Of a DNA stretch of 64,000 nucleotides, positions 1-14,300 are shown piece after piece; positions within the stretch are counted from its first letter, which is position 1, and the number at the start of each line of letters is the position of its first letter. The notes below the pieces were generated by a model. The model was given only the letters and a program-made list of their open reading frames with translations, made no database searches and was not told the origin of the DNA. The stretch is from NCBI RefSeq assembly GCF_018143015.1, contig NC_054741.1:61315197-61379196 (forward strand). Direction: 5' to 3'. This DNA comes from Lytechinus variegatus (Eukaryota; Echinodermata; Echinoidea; Temnopleuroida; Toxopneustidae). Made by a program: the position numbers and the translations under genes.

Positions 1-624
1 CTTACAAAGTATGATTATTTTTATTTATTTTTGGTATGTGTACATGTTTTTCATAATATTCAATTACTCTAATGGATTGTATGATGTTCTTCAATAGTTG
101 GAGAAAAAAAGCCTCAATTACCATGATGATTCTCATGTTGAAAGTTAGTTCTGAATTCTGTAATAGATTAGGAATTAAGGCACAATTATGTTGTATTTCA
201 TAAGCTTTTGGTAACTCTAAGTAGAACCAATGGGATTTCCATTCATGCGCTAATATGACTGCAATTTGCACATTTTATATGGGGAGCTTCCTCCAGAACT
301 GACCTAAACATAAGAATCTGTTAGTGGATATGCTATCACTTTGAATTATTTTCCTTGCAAAATTGAGGTGGAATTTCTTGCATGGATATTTTCATGAAAT
401 TTAGACAATATGTGACCATGTCGACTCAGTTTAATATAAATTATCCTACAGTATCTGCTTCTCATCATAGGTGTGTTGATGCGAGGTTGATTGAAACGAG
501 AGCAATTTGCCCAGAATACCATGTAATAATCCATGGTTTCCATGGAGATGGGATGAGATGTGAAAAGAGGAAGGAGGATGGATGTGGAAACTTCTTGGGG
601 ATCATTTCATGAAACAAGACAAAA
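1..624. other. AT-rich spacer, no gene seen
   Basis: No splice-bounded coding exon, RNA gene or clear repeat was recognised. Short open frames here have no recognisable composition or motif. Confidence 0.5.
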
Positions 625-1093
625 GGTGGTTTCAGACCGCCTCAAAGTTCGTCAGTTCCAGGTATTCTCTAATCGGGAAATTTACCCCGATCAGAAAATA
701 CCAGGTATTTTGGTAATGTCAAAGCAAACTACTCGTAATTTCCCCGAAAGAAAATACCCGCTAAAGAGTAGGTACTTGGCGAAATTACGAGAACTTTCGC
801 GGGCATTTTTCCAAGGTCGTCGGTATTTTGGCGATGTGAAAGAAATTTACGGGAACTTTTAGCGTGTCGTTGGACGCAGGAGCTGTGGGTGGTTGCTGGG
901 CTAGTGATTTTGAATCTCGCGCCATGCCTGTTTATCAGACCATACTGCGCATGCTCGTAACTTCAGGAACTTATCCCGAAGAGTATGGTTCAGGGCGGTG
1001 TGAATGCAGGAATAAATAAATGGGTATTTTTAGCCTAAAAAAGTTCTCGTAATTTAACGGGGATTCTTGTGATCGAGGCGGTTTGAAACCACC
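625..1093. mobile_element. MITE-like element with 19-bp terminal inverted repeats
   Basis: The left end GGTGGTTTCAGACCGCCTC (625-643) matches the reverse complement of the right end (1075-1093) at 18 of 19 positions. The interior holds no transposase. Subterminal segments (AATTTACCCCG near 680 and AATTTAACGGGGA near 1050) are also mutually inverted. It appears to sit inside a copy of another repeat (see 1094-1165). Superfamily not assigned because no target duplication is clear. Confidence 0.75.
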
Positions 1094-1165
1094 TAGTCAC
1101 TGATTTTCACTGACTATTGTTACAAGCTACTGAAATCCTTGCATCGGATTGGCTGGATCCACCAG
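1094..1165. repeat. Dispersed repeat fragment, right flank of the MITE
   Basis: The stretch with ATTTTCACTGACTATTGTTA and the following CAAGCTACTGAA closely matches 19230-19290. The left flank at 604-616 (ATTTCATGAAAC) matches 19209-19221. The 625-1093 element therefore seems to have inserted into an older copy of this repeat. Confidence 0.6.
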
Positions 1166-3631
1166 TGAGTACATAGGTCCCATCCAGCTCCTGTATGCCT
1201 GTAAAGTCTAGAGACAATGCAAGGTTTATGAATGTAATCGGAGGCAAGATATAGAGATGGGGCTTGGGTTTATAATCAGCCACAACTGAAATAGCTCGTC
1301 TGTCACTAAAGCATTTGTCATATGCATAACTCATCCATTTTTTAATAAAGGTTCTGCAGAGAAGTGTTGACATCTTTGAACCAAACCAAGTAAAATGTTT
1401 ATCTATTTAAATACACTGGGTAAGCAATCAATTATCCCTATCCTCTGTTAGAAATGCAAAATAAAAAAAAAATTAAATAAAAAGAAAAGGGTTTATTACT
1501 CTTCTCTTGTTGAGGTGATGATGAGTTAATATGGGTCTGGAGTGTTTCCTATAATTTTCATTTCCTTCACGGTGGAAGTATACAATTTTGACAATTCTGA
1601 AAAAGGGGTAAAAACCATTTAAATTAATCTAAATCTTGAGTACTTAGTTAAAAATTTAAGTATATTGTGAATGAGCAATTATGAATCAATCTGCCTCATG
1701 CATAGCCAGGCTAAGCGTGTGTTCATTGATTTTCTAAAGCTAAAATCACAATATTTGCAAGTCGAATGTAAACTCTTCAGGATAGCATTCAGTTAAATTT
1801 CATCAACACTGCTTCTCCCTGTTATGGAGTCTACCCACTAAGCATCACAGATGAGCAAGATTGACCCATTTAATAAAAGAGTTCAACTCACTTGGTATGT
1901 TTAAACATAGAGATGGTCCGTAGAAGAGATTTCTTTGTATTAATTCATTTTTAAAGACTTTAGTTCTTCTACATAATAACCATCAAAATGGCAACTTTTT
2001 GTCAGTATTTTGTGATTGCATTCTGACTTTTTTTTTACTGACAAAAATTAGCTGGATTGCAGCTGTGGTTTTAGCTTCTGAGGTAAAAGGTATTGATTGA
2101 GAAAAGCCTCTCATGTTCTACAGACAAGTGAGTGTTGTTGAGTCAACCGATCACTAAAACCCTCATCAGAGTGAGTTAAATAACAGATGATAATGTCTCT
2201 TTATCATCTAAGGAGCTCTATCACAAGTTTTCCTATCGTTATTCATTCGTTAGCACCCCCCTCGAGGTATTGATGTGGATGAGCCATGTTCCATTTTTAG
2301 CTTTCACCTGAGTAGACGACTGTAGTGCATGGGGGTTATGAAGCAAACGACCTTTTAATTTAGAGAGACCAAGTTTACTGAGGAAGAGTAAAGTTGATTA
2401 AAAATAGTACCATTGAAGAAAGAGATTGTCAATCAAATGTGTACTAATTCTTATTTTAAAATAGGAACTAATTGGCAGATGTACTTGCTGTTACTAATCA
2501 AGAATCTTAAAATAAATGATAATTTTGTTAATTCATTTTTTTACAATTAATTGATAATTTCCATTTCTCTACAGCTTTCATATATTGTTGATTAACCTCT
2601 ACAAAATGAAACAGTACACCTTTCATCCTGTCATTCAAATGTGAATGAACATGGATTAATGAACATGGATAATAACAATAATGATAACCAAATTTCTAAT
2701 TTGCACATGTCCACTCCAAGGAATGCTCAAGGCCCCTGACAATTCAATATAAATTCAACATAACAAACAGTAAATGGAAGAAAGAAAATTAAATGATTGT
2801 TACAGTTTTTTAATGACACCCTTTTCCCTTTCATTTTGTTATATATTATCAAATATTCAAGCTTTGTGGTCCAAGAATTCCCCCTTGTAGTGTGAAATGG
2901 TGGAACTGTGTGATAATTTGTAATTCATGGTCTTTTCATCGTCTTTTTGAATATATGATTCTTCTTCTGCCCTTTATCATGAACCTAAAAGTTTGATTTA
3001 CCTTATTGGGGGGGGGGGGGGTAACGCATGTCCTTCAGGGAGTGGTATTCTGTACACAGGTATGGGCACGATTTATAAACGTTACTTGCTACCTTCTAGC
3101 TCTAATGTAATAATTTCCATAGCCTCTTTCCTTGCATTGTGTCAGGTGAAAGAATGAGGGGGACTTTCCCTTTTTCTAATCACTTGATCTTTCAATCTCT
3201 TTTCAGCAGTCTCTCTTCCTGTTGACTGAAATATTTGTCTTTGCTTTATCTTGCTTTCTGAAACACCCTCTAAGTTTTAGTCACTTTTGAGGACAAAATG
3301 TATTTCTTACTTAATTTGCAATATGATAATGCATGCCAGTATGTCCTGTGGGTGTTTGCTTTCAGCAGTCAGAAAACATGTTATTGTGTAAAAAAAAACA
3401 TATTAACAAAATATAGTATATGTTTTATCAAAGTAAATTCATAGAATCATACAACCACATGTTTACATGATGGGAATGGTTTCAAATAAGACAAGAATGC
3501 GTAGCTTTGAATTGTTAAAAGAGGAAAGGCATACAAAATAACAATACAACATGATTAGAAAAAGAACAGTGCTCTGTAAGATTTAAAGATTGGACAGTAG
3601 CCTTAGTTTTATTTAAATTCTGTTTGATAAA
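1166..3631. other. Spacer or SSH upstream intron, no gene recognised
   Basis: AT-rich sequence without recognised coding exons. It contains a run of 14 G at 3008-3021. The missing N-terminal exons of the Slingshot gene could lie here or left of the window; none could be supported. Confidence 0.4.
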
Positions 3632-4100
3632 GGGCCTTTTCACACGTGAATCTTGAATCATCATTGTAATGATGATTGCAGTTTGTCTTTAGAATCATCA
3701 GACCTTTCACACGCTCACTCCAAAACTGATTTGAATTCCCGAGCGAAGGGGGTATGTGTCCTACTCCTTGGTGACTTGTCAGTCAAAGCACTGCATCGCA
3801 AATACAAACTACAATGAGTGTATGACAATTATATTATCTACGGAAGTGCTTAAAAGGTCACGTAAGCTCCGCCCCCAAAAGATACACGCAATATTTGTAC
3901 CGTAATTGGAGTGAAACTTAACTGGAATTCACCTCCGGAGTAGAATTTGAATTCATGATTGTTATTAGCGTTCCTGATTCTAATCATGTTCTAATTTGGT
4001 TTCATATGTGCTGAAAATTTGTCAGCATTATTTTTCACTGGAATCATCATTCAAATTACCCATCATTCAAATTAGGAATTTTTTTTACTGTGTGAAAGGT
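3632..4100. mobile_element. MITE-like element with imperfect inverted ends
   Basis: The left end (GGGCCTTTTCACACGTGAAT) is inverted relative to the right end (ACTGTGTGAAAGGT, about 4087-4100). Just inside both ends are GAATCATCATT-type motifs, again in inverted orientation. No coding capacity. Ends are approximate. Confidence 0.5.
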
Positions 4101-5320
4101 GGAAAGTTTCATTGGAACTTTTAACAGCTAGGGAATTTAGAATTTCTTATATCGCAGTGAGCCACATTTTTTTCACAATTTCCTGATGTTTTGAAAGAGA
4201 TGTTGATTTCTCACCTTTTAAAAAGAAAATACATGTTTTGAGAGCTGTATTTCATTATATTCTACTCTAGCCTCATTTATAAATGAAACAGAAGCTCTTT
4301 AACACTCTAACATGAGCATCTCTCGAGAAATTGTGCCACTTTATTCGGAACAGGATATGGGTGAAGAGATCCTCTTCAACTTTATAATCAGAAGATTGTC
4401 GGCTTCGTTCTCTGGTGTGTTCATAAATTTGAATTTATTGGCTTGCTTTTGACCCATGAACACTTGACCATTCCACTTGAACCAATGGCCATTAGTTATT
4501 GCCTCTCAGTTCGTATGATAACATTTATAGCAGTTACACTGTGCACTGGGATGCAAGGGCTTTACATTTCAAGTGGCTCTTCAGTTTTAAAAAAAATATG
4601 TATTCTCAAACAAATAAAGAATATATTTCTTTGAATTATTGTAGATACATCTATGGGAAATATGAAATTGATTTTTATTTGCAGAGACTTGTTCTTTAGT
4701 AACAATACATGGATTTTGATAAAGTTTAGAAGATTCATAATGAAATTGAGAGAGTAATGATTTGGGGGCTGGGGTGAACAATGAAAAAGTGTGAGAAAAA
4801 GAGAGAGGGAGGAGTTGGATTCAGAGACTGACTGACAAGGATAAAGTTAAAGACATACAGAAGACAGGCAGACAAAGGGATAGAATTGGACATATGGAAA
4901 TTACAAAATTGCAAGCTCTGGACATTCCACAAAGAGCAGTGGAGAGACTTTTTTTTATTTTAATATATATATATATTTTTTTTTTTTTGGGGGGGGGGCA
5001 GGGGGGGTCATGATGCACAGAAGTGACTGAGTGACGTGCCATTCCTGTACCTCATTTTGTACTCACTCACATTCGATGAAAACAGCTTTGCATCATCAAT
5101 TCATACTTCAGATCGCTCTCCCCTCCAAATTTGGTTGCCCAACCCCTCTATTGTGAAGGAAGGGGGGGGGGGGGAGTTCTTCACAACTTATGAGATTTTC
5201 TGAGGCACAAGGAATCTCCCTGTTGAATAATTGTACATCAGGGGATTATATCATTTTATTCTACTTTGTACACATTGAGTATCATGACTATAAATGAGTT
5301 GTATGATTTCTTTGTTGTAG
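4101..5320. other. Spacer or upstream SSH intron
   Basis: AT-rich, with a TA microsatellite followed by T and G runs at about 4948-5007 and a G run near 5163-5174. No coding exon recognised before the acceptor at 5319-5320. Confidence 0.5.
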
Positions 5321-5391
5321 TGGTTGGTGAACTTCAGCTTCATCTACAATGTATATTCTGGATCCTGAGACCGGAGGACACCATAAAAATG
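5321..5391 (+). CDS. SSH: SSH exon a (first readable exon)
   Basis: Acceptor TTGTTGTAG, donor ATG|GTCAGT. It starts with 2 nt of a split codon and ends in phase 0. It encodes VGELQLHLQ...LRPEDTIKM, the conserved start of the SSH N-terminal domain. Confidence 0.85.
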
Positions 5392-8300
5392 GTCAGTATC
5401 ATCAGTGCCCTCTAACACAAAGTGCATTTATTGATGGTCTGGTTGGGTTTTGTGATTGATTGCATTATGATGTGCAATCGGTCATAAAAATCAACTGTAT
5501 ATGATCAATCATTGAAGGTCTGTGAAGCCCAGGGCTCTGTCATACAAAATTTTGTAATCAAACATAATGTCCAATCAAATTCACAGTTTTATGCTCATAT
5601 TGTTCATCTTCTCAGCAATGGAATAACGACAATTGTTTGAAGCTGCCAATTTATTGTTGATATTTATAATGTTATAGAGCCCAGTAGTAATTAGTGTTCA
5701 TTAGTTAGCAGAACATTTTGTAAAAAGTTTATATTTGTCTAATGGACATTTAAAAAGAAGTAAAAGCCTGGTTATTAGCTTCTTTGTGTGTACATACTTT
5801 GTCAGATAATATGAAATTATGAAAGAGATATTACTGCAGTATGAAAACACTGTTGAGAGGGCCAGAGTGAGAAGCTTCTGCTTATTCCATGAACATTCGA
5901 TTTGTGTTTTTGCCTCCAGACAGGAAGTTGATGAGAGTATAATCATATTGTTCAAAATTTTGCACCATTTCCTAGAATCAATGGGTAATGGAAAAGAATG
6001 CTTAAGTCTTCCTGGGATGTTGAATAATATAAATATATTCCCGGCTTGCCCCCAGTTTAGTAAAATTGCATATTTGTTCCAAAAAATTTAAATATTATAA
6101 AAAGGTTTAAAACTCCCTTTCTAAATTTCACCCCCCCCCCATATTACAGGCTGTAAGGCTGGAGTCCTCTTCAGACAACTTCATCCGTTACATGGTCCTG
6201 GTGTCCTGCTTGGACACCCATCAGAACACCGAGGAGACCATCATCCTTGGCGTGGACATCATCCAGGACAAGGCTACCATTGGATTGGTTCTACCCATCT
6301 GGGCCGATAGCATCATCCACATGGGTGGGGATGGTGGCTTCTCGGTGACGACAGGAGAGAAGATCAACGTCTTCAAGCCGGTGTCTATACAGGCCATGTG
6401 GTAAGCAGAGACCTTTGATGACCTTGTACCTTGAGGACACACATTGCTTCCAATTGTGCCTCTTGATGCTGTGTACTTTGGCCCTGTAATATAAAACTTA
6501 ATGATTAAATGCAGGGCTGCATTTGAAAAACAGCTCCATAATCAATTACTAAGTTTCATGTTAATGGCCCCTGAAAGTATTTACCTCTTACCTTCTTTTT
6601 GGAAAACAGAGCCCCTTTCATGCAAGTGGAAACAGTTTCCTTCAAGCGCTCTCTTGACCAAAGCCATATGAAGAGTATTTTCCGAATCAAGTAGATTTCC
6701 CAGTAGGTACATAGTTTTCTGCCTAATAAGTGCGCAAGAGTGTGCATCTGACACTGTCTAATCAAATATTGAATAAATATGTCTCTTAAATTCTTATCTT
6801 ACGTACCAATCTTGTCATGATCAGTTGCTTTTTGCCTTAGGGTGGGTGACTCTTTACAGCTTTTCTCAGGTTATATAGGGTGACAACACTGGATGGAATA
6901 ATCATCTTGGAAGGGGTGCTGTTTCAAAAAGTCTTTGAAAAATTATGCATGACATTACAATGACTTGATCATTATTTTGTGCTGAATGAGATACGCCAAA
7001 TCTCTTGTGTGTCTTAATCAAGTGGAAGTGAGTTCTCCATTTATACCTCTCAACGTGAGCTGATGAGAATTCGAATGATGAAGCATCCGATTTAGTACCC
7101 ATGAACATTTTCCATTTTTGTTTAAGTCATGCATGTGTTAAAGATTTGTCTTTAGCACATACCCCCACACCTCCCAAATGGAGCCAACACACCGTCTCAC
7201 AACCAGGATGTCGGTAGTTCAAACCCCGGCCACGTCAGACGACGTCAAAATATGGGAGTTGCTGCTACCTTATTTGGCATTTAACGATTGAAGGGATAGA
7301 GCCTCGTCAATCTGGCGCTGTACAGCAGCTGCAGGGCCCACGATCAGTTGCGCAAAGCAAATTTTTTGAGTATTTCATTTCATGTATATTTTGAAAATTG
7401 GAAATATGGATTTTCATGATCATCTTTCATCAGTATCTTGTAGAGTTCATAACAATTTAGACCTCATCTCTTGATCTCTCTTTCTCTGGCCTCGCTGCTT
7501 CGATTTTCCTCCCTCCATCCCTCCATCCTCTCTTTCTCTCTTGGTCCCCCTACTCTTCTCCCCCCTTTCACCATCTGCCCCCATCCCTCTCAGGTCTGCA
7601 TTACAAGCCTTGTACAGGGCCTGTGACTTGGCTAGAGCGCACAACTACTTCATTGGAGGCCTTCATATGACGTGGATAGGCTACTACCAAAGCAGCATCT
7701 CCTCACCTTACTACTGCCTCAAGGAATGGGAGTACTTACCAGACATGATATCACCACAGAGTGATGAGATAAACTACCTCTACAACAGAGAGTGAGTCAA
7801 CAGCCGCCATTTTGACTGAGTCTCATTGAAGGCATTCTTGACCCCTTTGATATAATGGTGATGATGATGATGAATAGGATTTGTAAAGTAATGTGTCTAT
7901 TGGATGTGAATATTTACCAGACATGATATCACCATAGAGTAATAAGATGAACTACCTAGAACAGAGAATGATTTCTTAGACACTATGTTGTCTGTGTCAC
8001 TTTGAAAGCCATACTTGATCTCTATCAGTAATTCATATCATGCAGAAATGTTGTGGTGTAGTGGTTCTGACTCTTGCCTTGCAATTATAGGGACAAATCC
8101 CACCACAGCACAAGCTCTCTTTAGCAAGAGTTCGAATCCTCTGGTTGAGTTTGCATTTATATAATTTACTCACACTTTCACAAATAAGACTGATTTTTAA
8201 ATCCTTTGGATAGTGCGGTACTACTACAGAAAAACCTGTGATCAATGAACAGACATATATGCCTGTAGCATCATAGGATTAAAGTAGAGTAAAGACCTAA

Positions 8301-11300
8301 GTTTTAGACCTATGGCTTTAGCATTTATAATGGTTAGTGGGATTCGGTATTTACTAATGGTGTATCCTGATGAGAAATTGTTGGCTTCATGGTTGTATTA
8401 GACTGCAGTGTTTGTGAAACCTGCCACCTCCCTCCACACACACACACACTCACTTTCATTGCATATCCGTAATTGTTAACAGTCTCATTCTTTCTCTGTT
8501 TGAACTGTCTAGTGGTCGGTACTGTCCTACAGAAGATGAGCTGACCAGAAGATTTATATTCGTCAAATTAAAAGAAGTTATGATCCAATGTGACCTTGAA
8601 GCCGTTACCTCAAGAATGGTAAGAATGCAACATGATAGCTTTTAAATCCTAAATTTAGATTTTTGTTTTGTGAGATAAGGGAGGATGCAGTTGATAGCAT
8701 GTTCAGAATTGAAAATTTATAAATCATAATTTCTCTCCAGAGAAAAATGCTTCTATTCTGCAGATAGTTATGTGATCAGGGACCCCAATACCCAAATTCC
8801 AAACTTCAAAGGTGGTTTTGAAAACCATCAATTGAACCTATGGTTTATGCAGATTTCATGTAGAAATTATGCTTAATTTACAGCGCTTATTGACAAATGT
8901 CCAGTGCTGATGCACGCTTTTTGCCATAATGCGCCATATTGACGCCTGTTGCCATTAGTACGCTATTTTTTCATGAGTCCACTGTTTCGAATGAGTCCAC
9001 TCTTCAAAACAGTAAACTCATGAATAAAATAGCGTACTTAACCGTAGCAACAGGCATCCGTTTGGTGCACTGTTACAAAAGCGTGCATCAGTATTGGACA
9101 CTTTTTATACATGAATAATCCATGGGTTCAACCAATGGTTTCTAAAACCACCTTAGAGAGTAGACAGGAATACACTTTTTAGTTAAAGATCTATCCTGAA
9201 AACAAAGAGAATATAGGCTTCAAAATTGTATGTAACTTGTTACTAATGGATGGCCCACTCAAAAATGAGAAACTAATGAAATCCATCTTGTTCATTGTTT
9301 TGGACAAGTATCAATCTAATTACCTACCTCGTTTTCAATTAATGGGGGTTCAAAGTGAAAGAAATATTCAGGTCTTCACAAAGTAGAACTAATTGCATCT
9401 GATCCCTAACAAGACAACAAAATATGTAGTATGAAAGAAATTTATCAAATATATCACTTTTCCATTTTTTCTCACACCTTCCTTCATTCACACACTTCTT
9501 TCCTTCCTTCTATAACTCATCTATTATCTTTGTGTCTTACAGGTCAGGAGTAGTCTGGAGAGAGAGATAGGCAAAGACTTAAAGGAGTACAAGCAATTCA
9601 TCGATAAACAGATCCTTCTTATCTATGGCCAACTAGACTCTGCTACAAAAATATTTGATCATATATACTTGGTAAGTAGCCTTGTCGAAAAGGGGTGCTC
9701 AGGTCTGAAAAATAAATTACGTAAATAGATAAAGTACAAAACCTACAATTTCAATAAAATGTGCTGAAAAATAACAAAGTATTGTTATGTGTATGCTTTA
9801 ATCCTATCTAAGCCGGGGTATTTTGGGAGTTCATATGGCCGGGGGGGGGCTCCCAGCCCCCCCCTAAGATCTCGGCCGTCGACCACGCGATCGCGCCGAA
9901 AATTGGCACACGGGTTGCCTTGGACATAATCTACAAGATTGTATAGGTATTAATTTCATGCGAATCGCTATTAAGTGATTATGCTAATTTATGCGTAATT
10001 AGTATGCGAAATCATACTTTTTCCTCTAACTCCCTAAATAAAGCTCCAAATGTACTATTTTTTGGTATAGAAACTCTTTGTGGTGTTCTTAGCAAGTATA
10101 CATGAAAAAAATTGCGATATCAAATCATTTTCTTATGTATTATATTGTTTTTTGCAATTTCTTATGTATTTCTTTGGGGTTTTTTTTACCTTTTGTTTTT
10201 CATTGTTTTTTCAATGAAATTTGTTGAAGATTCTTCTGTGATCATAAAAAGCACAAAATAGATTCATTTAGACCAGCAAAACTAAAAATAATCATGCATT
10301 TATGAATTTTGGTTCATTTTGGCAAAACACAATTTGCATTGACTTTGTACACGAAATCACATTTTTGAGCAATTTTCAGTCTGACATGCACTTACATAAT
10401 GTTGCGTGATTTCCGAATGTTCTCAAAAGTTGCGCAAGACTTGCAAGTAAAAAGTCAACGAGCGGCGCTGAAAATCTGCGTGGCGTACCTCCGAGGCCCC
10501 CCCGGCCTAGATAGGGTTAAGTTATTTCTTTGAAAGAAATTTGTGTGTTGTCATAAATAATGCAATGAGTAAGATTAGGATGTCACATTCCCTCATTCAT
10601 TTTTATTCTTACATGTATTGTAATCGTATGGTACTTGCACTGTTTAACTATGATTTGATAAATATATCATTTCTATTTTGCTAACCATTTATATATTGAA
10701 ATCAACATCATACAATACTTGTATATTTTAATAATTTCTTTTTTGTCTCAATCTTCAGGGTTCTGAGTGGAATGCCACTGATTTAGATGAATTAGAGGAA
10801 CATGGGTAGGTTGTTTTCTATTGCAACTTTTTCTATTTTCCTTGTTGGGTTTTACTGATTTCAAGTCCCAAGTTTGTCACGTTATAAGTTTGCAACAGTT
10901 TGAAGAACAAATTTTGAGCAAACCTTAACATGTACAAATATTGAAATGAATATTGTACTGTGTAAATTTGATTATTGTAAAGAATTTATTGTGATTTTGA
11001 AATTTTGGTGCCACTCTTCCAACCAGTAAATATAAATATCTCTGAGTAATACTTAAAAACACATTCTTTATCCTAGCTTGAAGTAGATACTCGCAAACAA
11101 AATAACTACCTTAAGATTAAACATCTTAATCTCAGTACATTTTACTGCGTTACAGCCATTGCATGGATGTAGCGTTTGATGTAACAGTGGTATCAATTTT
11201 AAATTTCAATTTCGATTTCAGTTGAGTTTTGAACTCCAATTTCAGTTTCCTCCCAGAATGTTTTCAGCATTACAATGTGAGCCTGTTTGATGTGGATGAG

Positions 11301-14300
11301 AACCCCTTGAATCACTGAATGTCATCTACAATTTGAATTTGGATTTGCATTTGAATTTGCATTTGAATTTGCATTTGAATTTAAATATGAATTTGAATTT
11401 GAATATGAATTTGAATTTAAATTTGAATTTGAATTTTAATATTGAGTTTGAACTAATCAGTATCAAATGTTTGTGTATCTTTCAACAGAGTTGGTTATAT
11501 CTTGAACATCACCAAAGAATGCGACAACTTCTTCCCGGAGCGTTTCCAGTATTACAATGTGCGCCTGTTTGATGACGTGGAAGAAAACCTCTTGAATCAC
11601 TGGAATGCCACCTACAAATTTCTCTCTAAAGCCAAGTGAGTTTCTCTCTCACAGTTCTGGGGGCTGTTTCACAGAGCTATTTTTAGAGTTATGATTGACT
11701 TTACGAGTGAATGTCATATGCTTGTTTGCTGTATTAGCCTCTTTATCATTTTGATTGGCCTCAGTTGTAATATGTGATGTGTTTCATGAAACTTGTTACA
11801 ATAACAAATGTGCAATAACAATTTTAAGCTTCTGAAATCAATTGATTTGATTTGATTGGTCATGACATGATCAAAAATCAATATTTCCTGATGAGGGTTT
11901 ATCTTCCTACTTTTAATTGTGCCAAATGACACTGTCTTGATCAGAAAAGCAGTTTACAGGGGCTCTTTTCTAATTCATGAGGGTTATTATTGGCATGGGG
12001 GAGGGGTGGATCACCCTATAATCCTGTATCCTTTTTTGCCTGGTCATCATCTAATTCTGGTTGGACACATACTATTAAGTGCACAAGGAGTAACTGCAAC
12101 ATTGATGTTTTTGTGGTTTTCTAATTTACAGAGAGGCAGGCTCAAAAGCTTTGGTTCACTGTAAGATGGGTATCAGTCGATCTGCTTCAACGGTAAGCAC
12201 CATGTTATATATACATTGCAATAGACATCTAATGACAGCACTGGAACCAGTGGGGAGGGGGCACAACCGGCCCTTGCCCCCCTTTTGAAAGGCACAATTT
12301 AAATTTGTAGTGTAGAAATGCTGTGAAAACACAAGTGTACCCTCCCCCCTTTTGAAAGTAAAGACATTTTGTCAAATTGTTCTTCATGAAAATATGACCC
12401 CCATGGAAAATCCTGGATCCGCCTATGAATGACAGGGTTCTATGTCACAAAGAATTAAAGGGAAATTTCATCCTCATGTAAAGTTGGTGTTGATAAAGCA
12501 GAAAAACAAAAGGGTAGATATCACCGTTTTATGATCATTTTTGTCTCGCCTGAACGAAGTTCGGCACAGAATTAGTAATCACCTGTTGGTCTGTTAAACA
12601 TTTTTTTGTTCAACTTGCTCTCACTTCTTTATTTTTGCATCAATTGTGTTCATTCTTGATACATATGATCCTTTGGTAATACCGCATGTAAGTCTATGAG
12701 AATGATGCAGTCAAAGGTCATCTAGGGGTCAAAAGGTCAAGTTTTTGTGCTACTTGTTTTCATTTCATCTCAAAGTGACTTCAAAGGCTATTCATAATGT
12801 GCCTGTAAACATGTTGATATAGTACATATCACTGCCAAATGCTTCGCTATATGCAGAGAAGTGATTGCTGTAATGGGATGCAATCACCAGAATTATAACC
12901 AAACTGATGTGATTCTTCCAAAGATTACGTGCATGGGACGATGCCCGCATTTCTGGCAAGACAATGTCGCCAGCTATTTTTATATTTTGAAAAGGAGGTC
13001 ATTGAAGAGTAATGCCTTGCAGTGGACCATTATTTTTTTATGTTCTTCATGAATATATGAAGGATGGACATTGATAGACAGCTCGTAATAGTTATTTCTA
13101 TCTTTTCCACTATTTTTGTTCATCTTTGATTCGATAGGTGATAGCGTATGCCATGAAGGAGTATGGGATGACGTTGGAAGATGCTCTGGCCTTTGTCAAA
13201 GCCAAGCGACCTATTATCAGACCCAATGAAGCCTTCATGAAGCAGCTACAGGTCTATGAAGGTATCCTAGAAGCAAGGTTAGTCTCAAATAGTTTGGAAC
13301 TTCTTCAGTCCTTTGGGACTACGTGCATTTCAAAGTTTGACTTGGAGTCACTTTGGCAATACAGAAACTAGCACTATTCATGAATGCACTTTCCCTCTTA
13401 AAACTACATCCCATTTTTTAGAAGACTTGGTCAAAGGAAAATTGATTGGGGGATCGACTACTTAAATTTGTAGTTACATGTTTGATTTTAATGTTTTGTC
13501 AGCTTGTAACTCACCTCACCATTCATTTACACCATAGTAACTTTTCTGTCGATAGATACTTGTTCATATATATTTTTTTTGGTCTTACTCTAGCCGTCAG
13601 AGACACAGAATGTTTCGGTGTAAATCGGAAAGTTCTCTTAGCCGTAGTGAATCCGCTGAGTGCCTGACAAGTGGCAAGCCTCAAGACTCTGGCTCTACTG
13701 AAGATCTCGCACCCCGTGGTATACCCAGAAACAAGTCCTTCTCTGTCAAAGAGAGAAAGAAAAAGATAGAGGAGCTGGACTCTCCCGAGGGGGCAGTCGG
13801 AGGAGGTCCTTCATTTTTCATTGGACCTGATCCTACTCATCTCGGAGCAGGCAAATATGTGATGGGCACCAGTGAGCCACGCTCCAAGGGTGCTGTTGGT
13901 GAGGACAACGGCGACAGCGATTGTGACGACATCCAGGTCTTGGTCCCCCGGACGGTCAGACCAAGTTCCATTGTGAAACTGCAGAAGGAAGGGGCACTAG
14001 CCTCAGGAACTGTCCCTTTTGTTGTTGCAACTGAACCCGAAGTGATGCCATTGACAGTACTTCCTTCCAACGAGCCACCAGTTAGTAGTGAGGTGGTCGA
14101 CACGGTGGAAGGCTCCAGCATGGAAGATACTATGCTGAATACCAACAACAACAGCGCAAATGAACTTTCATTAGACGGATCCGAGGAGGAAACGTACCAG
14201 AAGATATGTGTGAAGTCTAAGATTACCGAGATTGAGAGTAGCGTGATGGGTGCAGTGGATTCAACAAAGGAAGGTGAGGATCTAGAGGAAAGTGATGTAG

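Noticed and set aside
1107..1373. 88-codon minus-strand open frame
   Set aside because: Its C-terminal part is the dispersed repeat also found near 19250, and no domain is seen.
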